Origin: Gemmatimonadota bacterium
GTDB lineage: Bacteria > Gemmatimonadota > Gemmatimonadetes > Gemmatimonadales > Gemmatimonadaceae
Reading direction: 5' to 3'
Assembly (NCBI GenBank): GCA_947475795.1
Contig: CANJOX010000082.1
Coordinates: forward strand, 1 to 10,648
Length of the DNA stretch: 10,648 nt
Made by a program: the position numbers and the translations under genes. The notes under the pieces were generated by a model that was not told the DNA's origin, made no database searches, and saw only the letters and a program-made list of their open reading frames with translations. Positions 6,258-10,648 of this stretch are shown in pieces. The number at the start of each line of letters is the position of its first letter. The stretch's first letter is position 1.

Positions 6258-6551
6258 GACGCGCCTGTGGTATGAGGGGACGCCAGCGTCATCGATGGTT
6301 GCACGTGCATGCACAGTCGTCAGGCGGGACGGTAGGATAGAGCGGGCTCACACCGAGACTCAGCGGCGGGGCGCTGAAATGGAATGCGGTCGGGGCAACG
6401 CCGCTAGTGTATCAGGTCCAGCTACCGTAATGCTCCGCCGACCGTACCTCGTGAAGTACGAAGCAGCCTTGGCCGGACGCCACGCAAGGTCGCGAATATG
6501 TTGAGGCATGGTGCCAGAGTGGCTCGGTTGTTCAAGAGTCACATGCGGCTG
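6258..6551. other. 294-bp region upstream of the GNAT gene without a supported gene
   Basis: Apart from the overlapping palindromes and a weak -10-like hexamer there is no clear gene. A 60-codon minus-strand reading frame from GTG 6542 to 6360 exists, 9 bases after the stop of the orphan gene, but it has no Shine-Dalgarno and no family pattern. A tRNA-Ser-like 14-base block lies at 6510-6523. Confidence 0.45.
6300..6314. promoter_or_regulatory. Overlapping palindromes upstream of the GNAT/MerB-like pair
   Basis: TGCACGTGCA (6300-6309) and GTGCATGCAC (6305-6314) are both perfect 10-bp palindromes and share five bases, giving three TGCA units. They lie 43-57 bp upstream of the preferred GNAT start. 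A binding site for a dimeric regulator is plausible. A weak -10-like TATCCT on the minus strand lies further upstream at 6334-6339, without a recognisable -35. Confidence 0.35.
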
Positions 6552-6848
6552 CTACTTCTGTATCTCGAGTACTGGAATGTCCCGCGCATTGAACGCGACC
6601 GCATAGCGATAGTTGACCGGATTGGCGAACTCCCGCTGCCCAAAGTCTTCCGTGAAGCCGACATGGATCACGCCACTCGCTGCGTAGCAGTACCCGATCG
6701 CGCCCTTGGGAAGAGTTACTTTCCGAGGCGCTGTTGGATGATTGATAACAGCATTGTTGTCACGAAGCGCCAGCGCGCAGCGGGTTCTGATAAACCGTCC
6801 CTTGCAGGCAGTGCCAATCTGCGCAATCGACGTCCACTCGGTGGCCAT
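6552..6848 (-). CDS. Orphan hypothetical protein, 98 residues
   Basis: I do not recognise this family. The start ATG at 6848 is preceded by GGAG with a 6-base spacing, better than most starts in this window, and the frame is open for 98 codons. Composition looks protein-like: no long low-complexity runs, mixed polar and hydrophobic strands (KVTLPKGAIGYCYAASGVIHVGFTEDFG, with the first part at residues 43-58), three cysteines (15, 24, 54), no signal peptide and no membrane segment, so probably cytoplasmic. The local base composition, about 55% G+C in two 60-base samples (6541-6600, 6721-6780), is lower than in neighbouring genes, suggesting separate origin. No neighbour clarifies the role; it lies between an MFS gene and a GNAT gene on the same strand with gaps of 198 and 294 bp. 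It might alternatively be a chance ORF, but the ribosome binding site argues for translation. Confidence 0.55.
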   Translation of the reverse strand: MATEWTSIAQIGTACKGRFIRTRCALALRDNNAVINHPTAPRKVTLPKGAIGYCYAASGVIHVGFTEDFGQREFANPVNYRYAVAFNARDIPVLEIQK

Positions 6849-7046
6849 GGGGTGCTCCGTACACGCGGTGAGGTTTTGGGTAGGATGGGGACGTCACAGT
6901 TCACGATTTCACGCGAGCATGATCTTCGACTTGCTGGTACGAAGTGGGTTCGAACGGCGCCCACGCTCGCGCGCCCAGTGGAAGCACCCCGCGACGATCA
7001 TCCGCTGATACGAGGCGTCGAAATCGCGATCACTGCGTCATACGCA
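6849..7046. other. 198-bp gap between the MFS gene and the orphan gene, with a tRNA T-arm-like sequence
   Basis: No gene is seen. On the plus strand GTGGGTTCGAAC (6944-6955) resembles a tRNA T-arm; GTGGG (6944-6948) can pair with CCCAC (6960-6964), but the loop is 11 bases instead of 7, and no anticodon arm or acceptor stem surrounds it. No terminator is evident for the MFS gene. Confidence 0.4.
6855..6858 (-). promoter_or_regulatory. Shine-Dalgarno of the 98-residue orphan gene
   Basis: GGAG on the minus strand lies 6 bases before the ATG at 6848. It is one of few good ribosome binding sites in the window and is the main support for this small gene being translated. Confidence 0.45.
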
Positions 7047-8411
7047 CTACGGCGTGACTGACGCTGTCAGCACGTGTCCGCCGTACCGATCGACCCACAG
7101 GCTACCGAGCAAGGCAATCACTGCGCAGCCGACCATCAAGAACGCGGGCGCTGTCTGCTGCCCCGTGTCACGAATGAGCGTGGTCGCGACGAGCGGCGCG
7201 GTGCCGCTGAAAATCGTGAAGCTGATATTGAACACGAGGGCCACACCCGTGAAGCGAATACGGGTAGGAAACAAGTCGGTGAGCAGCACGGCAAACGACC
7301 CACCGGTGAAGCCCGCCGCCACGCCCGCGAGCCCTAGCAACAGCGTGAGGTTGACCGAACGCGATGCCAAGGCCTGATAGAACGGATACGAGCACACCAA
7401 GAGCAACGCCACACCGCTGCGCAGCAGGTAGCGCGGCGGAATACGGCCACCGAGCCACCCGGTCAACAGAGTGCCGATGGCCACGGCGATCACGCCGACG
7501 GTTTGTGAGAACACGGCCTGCCGAGGGTCGTACTGCAACACCTGCGAGAGGTAGGCGGGCAGGTGCGAAAAGAACAATCCATTGAAACAAGCCGTGCCCG
7601 CGAGCAGCGCGCAGCCGACCAACACATGTGCGCGGTGCGTGCGGAGGAGCTCGCGAAAGGGCTGGCGGGAGGCCAGCCCCTTCATCCGCTCGAACTCGGG
7701 CGACTCCTCGAGCGACTGACGCAACACGAAGCTCAGGACGCCGCCGAGGCCTCCAAGGATGAACGCGATCCGCCATCCGTACACCGGCACCAGTTCGGGC
7801 GCGAGCCAGGTGCGCACCGACAGACTCACCGCCGTGGCGACCGCCACGCCCATGGTGACGCAGGAGAACACCACACCGCACACCATGGGCGCGATTCGCG
7901 GCGCGGTTTCTACCACGTACGTGAGGGCGCCCGGCAGTTCACCGCCGAGGCAGAAGCCTTGCAGAAGCCTGAGCGCCACCATCAACCCGCTGGCCGCCAC
8001 GCCCCACGAGGCGTAGGCCGGCACCAGCCCCATCCCGAGGGTGGCCGCCGACATCACGAAGACCGACCAGAGGAAGACCGTCCGGCGGCCGTGCCGATCG
8101 CCATAGTGACTGAGGACGACGCCGCCGATGGGTCGAGCCAGATAGCCGACGGCGAACGCCGCGAACGACGCCATCAGCGACACGATCGGCGACGCATTGG
8201 GGAACACCGCGGCGGCGATGTCGCGCGCGAACACGCCGAAGATGACGAAATCGTAGAACTCGAGCGTGCCGCCCAAGCTGGCGAGCAACACGATACGCCA
8301 GCTGGCTGAACTGATGCGATCGGACACGGGAGGGTGTGCCTGAGGGGTCGACGCGAATGATGATCGCCGCGCATCCAGGAGGACGGTTGGATCGAGGGGC
8401 AGCGATGTCAT
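7047..8411 (-). CDS. MFS transporter, metabolite:H+ symporter (MHS) family
   Basis: From the ATG at 8411 the product is 454 residues, typical of the MHS family (ProP, KgtP, CitA, ShiA relatives); the longer open frame to 8645 overlaps the upstream gene and is not family-like. Signature motifs: GGTLEFYDFVIFG in helix 1 (47-59); the loop 2-3 motif GYLARPIGGVVLSHYGDRHGRR (first part 89-100, GDRHGRR 104-110); RLLQGFCLGGELPGAL in helix 4 (148-163); and FPTRIRFTG (381-389), the second MHS signature. About 12 hydrophobic segments are visible with a hydrophilic central loop (about 231-260). These inner-membrane proteins couple proton entry to uptake of organic acids, betaines or amino acids; the substrate here is not determined. 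The stop of the secreted-protein gene is 73 bp upstream. The placement after an N-acyl-D-amino-acid deacylase suggests uptake of amino acids or carboxylates released by that enzyme, which is inference. Confidence 0.9.
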   Translation of the reverse strand: MTSLPLDPTVLLDARRSSFASTPQAHPPVSDRISSASWRIVLLASLGGTLEFYDFVIFGVFARDIAAAVFPNASPIVSLMASFAAFAVGYLARPIGGVVLSHYGDRHGRRTVFLWSVFVMSAATLGMGLVPAYASWGVAASGLMVALRLLQGFCLGGELPGALTYVVETAPRIAPMVCGVVFSCVTMGVAVATAVSLSVRTWLAPELVPVYGWRIAFILGGLGGVLSFVLRQSLEESPEFERMKGLASRQPFRELLRTHRAHVLVGCALLAGTACFNGLFFSHLPAYLSQVLQYDPRQAVFSQTVGVIAVAIGTLLTGWLGGRIPPRYLLRSGVALLLVCSYPFYQALASRSVNLTLLLGLAGVAAGFTGGSFAVLLTDLFPTRIRFTGVALVFNISFTIFSGTAPLVATTLIRDTGQQTAPAFLMVGCAVIALLGSLWVDRYGGHVLTASVTP

Positions 8412-8423
8412 TGAGGACAACGG

Positions 8424-8429
8424 AGTATA
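8424..8429 (-). promoter_or_regulatory. -10-like hexamer close to the MFS start codon
   Basis: TATACT on the minus strand matches the -10 consensus at five of six positions and lies 12 bases before the ATG at 8411, which has no Shine-Dalgarno. If used, it would give a very short leader. No convincing -35 is visible at 16-18 bp. Confidence 0.3.
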
Positions 8430-8484
8430 CGACGCGCCCACCAACCACGCGAGGACGGCGAGGGCGCCTGCGCCGCGGTATTGC

Positions 8485-9054
8485 CTAGTGCGGCTCGCGC
8501 CGGGCCACGAGACGCTGACGGCCACCAACGCGGAATGCCATGACCGGCGTGCCGCGTTCGCCGTTCGGGCCCGTACCACCGGTGGTGCGCACCGGCGTGT
8601 TCGTCCAGTAGATGAGATCCTGCACCAGGGAGTCGCTGTGTGCACTCACCCGATTCTCGATCCACTGATCGCCGACCTGAAAGACGCTCACGAGCATGCC
8701 GCCGGTGAGCACTTCGTCGATCAGGATGCCATTGCCTTCGTCGAGGGCGTATCGTCCGGCGGCGGCATCGATCACGCGCAGCCGATAGTCCTTCATGCCC
8801 TTGGTGGTGTCGTTGGCGTAGACGGTGCGCCAGCGATAGACGCCGGGCTGGTCGGTCTTGGCGATCGTGAGGGTGGCGGGCACGCGCGTCTTCACGCTGT
8901 CGGCGGCACCGTAGATGGTGAGCGTGCCGCGCCAGACGCCGAGCCAGGCATCGGGGAAGGCCGGCGACGGGGCCGGTTGCTGTGCGCTGGCCGTGCGCGC
9001 GCTGATAACGGTGAGCGCGACGGCCGCGAGGAGGACGCGAAACGTGGAGGGCAT
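8485..9054 (-). CDS. Secreted beta-rich protein of unknown function, coupled to the deacylase gene
   Basis: The 189-residue product starts at the ATG at 9054, one base after the TGA of the deacylase gene, so translation is likely by re-initiation; no Shine-Dalgarno is present. The N-terminus MPSTFRVLLAAVALTVISAR followed by TASA is a standard signal peptide with cleavage after residue 24. The mature part has regular short strands: WLGVWRGTLTIYG (37-49), ATLTIAKTD (60-68), YRWRTVYAND (73-82), DYRLRVIDAAAGRYALDEGNG (first part 89-101), and MLVSVFQVGDQW (120-131). The GVWRGTLTIY opening and strand pattern look like a lipocalin-type or related small beta-barrel; this is inference from pattern. 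I cannot name a characterised family member. It is probably periplasmic or cell-surface. Because it is tied to the deacylase, it may bind the substrate or product, or assist the enzyme. The MFS transporter follows 73 bp downstream. Confidence 0.75.
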   Translation of the reverse strand: MPSTFRVLLAAVALTVISARTASAQQPAPSPAFPDAWLGVWRGTLTIYGAADSVKTRVPATLTIAKTDQPGVYRWRTVYANDTTKGMKDYRLRVIDAAAGRYALDEGNGILIDEVLTGGMLVSVFQVGDQWIENRVSAHSDSLVQDLIYWTNTPVRTTGGTGPNGERGTPVMAFRVGGRQRLVARREPH

Positions 9055-9055
9055 G

Positions 9056-10648
9056 TCAGCGCGGCGTCGTGCCGGGGCGGCGGCGAGGGGTCGCGGGAGT
9101 GTTCGTCCGGATGGTGGTGCGACCCTGCACCGCGCCCGTGATCGGCGGCATCCCTTCGATACGCAACTCCACCGCAGACGGTGATCCCGCCGTGAGCGGG
9201 TCCGCGCCATCAACCAGCAGCGTGAAGGCGCGTTCGTCGCCGCCCACGAGCGCACGGCCGGTCACGGTGAGCCAGTCGGCGCCGGGCTGCATCGTGCCGA
9301 ACGCGATCGCGCGCACCACCTGACCCGCCGCGGTGGTGAGACGCAGGTGCCCCGAGGCCACGCGGGCATTCGCGCCCTGTGCGAGTTCGATCGTCACGTT
9401 CGTCGCGATGACGTCGGTGGCGGCGTTCGCGCCCATGGCGTTCGCGCCTAGCGCACGGGCGTTACCCGCGTGCAACGTGCCGCGCACGCTCACCGCGCGC
9501 GCCGCATCGAGGTGGAGCGGGCGGCTCGGCATGTGCCCACTGCGACGCAGCGTCGTGCCGCCGCGCACGCCTGTCACGGCACCGTCGCGTAGCGCGATCT
9601 GGCCGTTCACCAGCACCACGCGAATCCCCTCCGACCTGAGCGCCGACGACTCGTAGGTGGCGTGATCGATGACCGTTGCCGTGTCGAACACCACGAGGTC
9701 CGCCGCCATCCCCGGCGCGACGAGACCACGATCCACCATCCCCACCATCGACGCCGGCAGAGCGCTCATCTTCCGCACCGCCGACTCCCAGGTGAGCGTG
9801 TGCGTCTCACGCACGTAGTGACCGAGAACGCGCGGGAAGGTGCCGAAGCCGCGCGGATGCGCGCGTGTTTCCGTCCACGCGCCGCAATCGCACGCGATCG
9901 ACGCGTCGGGATGTTGCAGAATCTTGCGCAGGTCCGACTCCGCGCCGAACGACAGGATCGCTGACGGCGATTCCGTCGCGAGCACCGTCACCACGGCGTC
10001 GCCCGCCGACGTCGCGCCCTGCTGGCGCATGATGTCGGAGAGTTTCCGTCCCGATTCATTCAGCAGGATGCCTTCGGGGCCATTGAAGCGGGCCGCGATC
10101 GCCGCATCCGCCTCCGCGACGATACGCGCGCGCAGCGCGGGGTCGGCGAAGCGCTCGCGCATCGTTGCGAGGCCGCCGTCCTGCGCCCACCCCGGAATGA
10201 TCAGCGCGGCCAGCGACGTCTGTCCGGCGAGATATGGATACACATCCGCCGCGACCCAGCGCCCCGCGGCGCTCGACTGCCGCATCATCGCGAGCACCGC
10301 GTCGGCCGTGCCCTGTTCGCGTCCCTGCACCTTCATGTGCGTGAACACCGGCACCAGTCCCGCCCCCTCGCCAATCGCCATCGTTTCTTCCATTCCCTTG
10401 CGCGAGCTGAATCCCGATTCGGGGGTGAGACGATCGTGATTCGGGAAGAACGTGCGCCAGGGCCGCGCGACCGAGAGCACCGCGATCGCTTCGGGGACGG
10501 TGGAGAAGTAGGCCGGCTTGTAGTCGAGCCCCGCCGAGATGCCGAACGCGCCGCGCTCGAGGTTCGCGAGCAGCATCGCGCGCATGCGGGCGATGTCGTC
10601 GGGGGTGGCGCGCGTGTTCGAGGGGCCCATGACCGTGGCCCACACCGA
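9056..10648 (-). CDS. N-acyl-D-amino-acid deacylase (amidohydrolase superfamily), C-terminal part with an added C-terminal domain; 5' end outside the window
   Basis: About 530 residues are visible; the frame is open to the window edge, so the GTG at 10645 is internal. D-aminoacylases hydrolyse N-acyl-D-amino acids to a D-amino acid and an acid using zinc. Residues counted from Val1 at 10645: VMGPSNTRATPDDIARMR (5-22); RTFFPNHDR (64-72) and VFTHMKVQG (100-108), whose His70 and His103 correspond in position to metal-ligand histidines of the family; YPYLAG (136-141); ACDCGAW (251-257) with the catalytic Asp253; HPRGFGTFPRVLGHYVRE (263-280); and SALPASMVGMVDRGLVAPGMAADLVVFD (first part 294-308). 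These are diagnostic. The N-terminal HxH metal ligands lie outside the window. After residue ~372 comes an extension (to 529) not needed for catalysis: a repeated L/M-G-A-N-A motif and a beta-rich segment, then an Arg/Pro/Thr-rich tail. The secreted-protein gene follows after one base. Cellular location cannot be judged without the N-terminus. Confidence 0.9.
   Translation of the reverse strand, partial: SVWATVMGPSNTRATPDDIARMRAMLLANLERGAFGISAGLDYKPAYFSTVPEAIAVLSVARPWRTFFPNHDRLTPESGFSSRKGMEETMAIGEGAGLVPVFTHMKVQGREQGTADAVLAMMRQSSAAGRWVAADVYPYLAGQTSLAALIIPGWAQDGGLATMRERFADPALRARIVAEADAAIAARFNGPEGILLNESGRKLSDIMRQQGATSAGDAVVTVLATESPSAILSFGAESDLRKILQHPDASIACDCGAWTETRAHPRGFGTFPRVLGHYVRETHTLTWESAVRKMSALPASMVGMVDRGLVAPGMAADLVVFDTATVIDHATYESSALRSEGIRVVLVNGQIALRDGAVTGVRGGTTLRRSGHMPSRPLHLDAARAVSVRGTLHAGNARALGANAMGANAATDVIATNVTIELAQGANARVASGHLRLTTAAGQVVRAIAFGTMQPGADWLTVTGRALVGGDERAFTLLVDGADPLTAGSPSAVELRIEGMPPITGAVQGRTTIRTNTPATPRRRPGTTPR
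9422..9451 (-). repeat. 15-bp tandem duplication in the deacylase C-terminal extension
   Basis: Two copies of a 15-bp unit, 9422-9436 and 9437-9451, share their first 12 bases exactly (GGCGTTCGCGCC). On the coding strand they encode L-G-A-N-A and M-G-A-N-A, and a related Q-G-A-N-A occurs further on. It is a small in-frame expansion in a linker-like segment. Confidence 0.7.

Noticed and set aside
6360..6542. A 60-codon minus-strand frame (GTG start) 9 bases after the orphan gene
   Set aside because: No Shine-Dalgarno for the GTG or for the internal ATG at 6509, no recognisable motif, and part of it overlaps the tRNA-Ser-like block.
6510..6580. An intact tRNA-Ser gene starting near the GGTGCCAGAGTGGC block
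   Set aside because: No anticodon arm, variable arm, nearby T-arm or pairing acceptor 3' strand follows within 90 bases.
6498..7061. A 187-codon plus-strand reading frame across the low-GC patch
   Set aside because: No family pattern and no good ribosome binding site. The opposite strand has a shorter frame with a GGAG site; only one is likely real, and the minus-strand frame is better supported.
7563..8309. A 248-codon plus-strand reading frame antisense to the MFS gene
   Set aside because: Charged low-complexity translation (Arg/His/Glu/Ala-rich) typical of the complement of a membrane protein in high-GC DNA.
8412..8645. N-terminal extension of the MFS protein to an upstream start at 8645
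   Set aside because: It would overlap the secreted-protein gene by 160 bases, is Arg-rich without homology pattern, and the ATG at 8411 gives the usual family length.
9055..9255. N-terminal extension of the secreted protein to 9255
   Set aside because: It would overlap the deacylase gene; the ATG at 9054 is immediately followed by a complete signal peptide.

Overview
The window is high-GC bacterial chromosome, mostly about 65-75% G+C by eye. Genes are tightly packed. It shows uncoupled long lipoproteins built from bacterial Ig-like and pre-peptidase modules, a secreted N-acyl-D-amino-acid amidohydrolase, and weak or absent Shine-Dalgarno sequences. This style suggests a soil or freshwater heterotroph of the Gemmatimonadota, possibly Gemmatimonas. 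That placement rests on gene style only, since no rRNA or other marker gene is present.

Layout, left to right. The 3' part of an ornithine cyclodeaminase/mu-crystallin family gene reads rightwards (1-644). It converges on everything else, which is all on the minus strand. Reading leftwards from the right edge: (a) the C-terminal ~530 residues of an N-acyl-D-amino-acid deacylase with an unusual C-terminal extension (9056-10648); one base later, a secreted beta-rich protein (8485-9054); 73 bp later, an MHS-type MFS transporter (7047-8411). (b) A lower-GC patch (about 6500-6990) carrying one small orphan ORF with a good ribosome binding site (6552-6848), flanked by short tRNA-Ser-like sequence blocks. 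(c) A PAT/YncA-type GNAT acetyltransferase (5736-6257) overlapping by ATGA a MerB-like alkylmercury-lyase-family protein (5056-5739). (d) A 342-bp non-coding stretch with hairpins and a direct repeat. (e) A small Cys-rich carboxypeptidase-regulatory-like exported protein (4324-4713), then a 1169-residue mosaic lipoprotein (695-4204) with three Ig-like, two PPC and three more Ig-like modules and a propeller-like C-terminal region.

How the genes may work together. The deacylase, secreted partner and transporter look like a unit for releasing and importing D-amino acids or related carboxylates. The GNAT and MerB-like pair are translationally coupled and look like a two-gene detoxification or small-molecule modification unit. 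No other mer gene is visible, and the MerB-like protein has Gly where classical MerB has the catalytic Asp. The two exported proteins next to each other at 695-4713 are probably cell-envelope or secretion-related.

I found no transposase, integrase, CRISPR array, rRNA gene, intact tRNA gene or prophage gene. The points most worth a second look are the MerB-like active-site substitution, the duplicated PPC-Ig unit with its unclassified C-terminal region, the deacylase extension with its coupled secreted partner, and the low-GC orphan patch.
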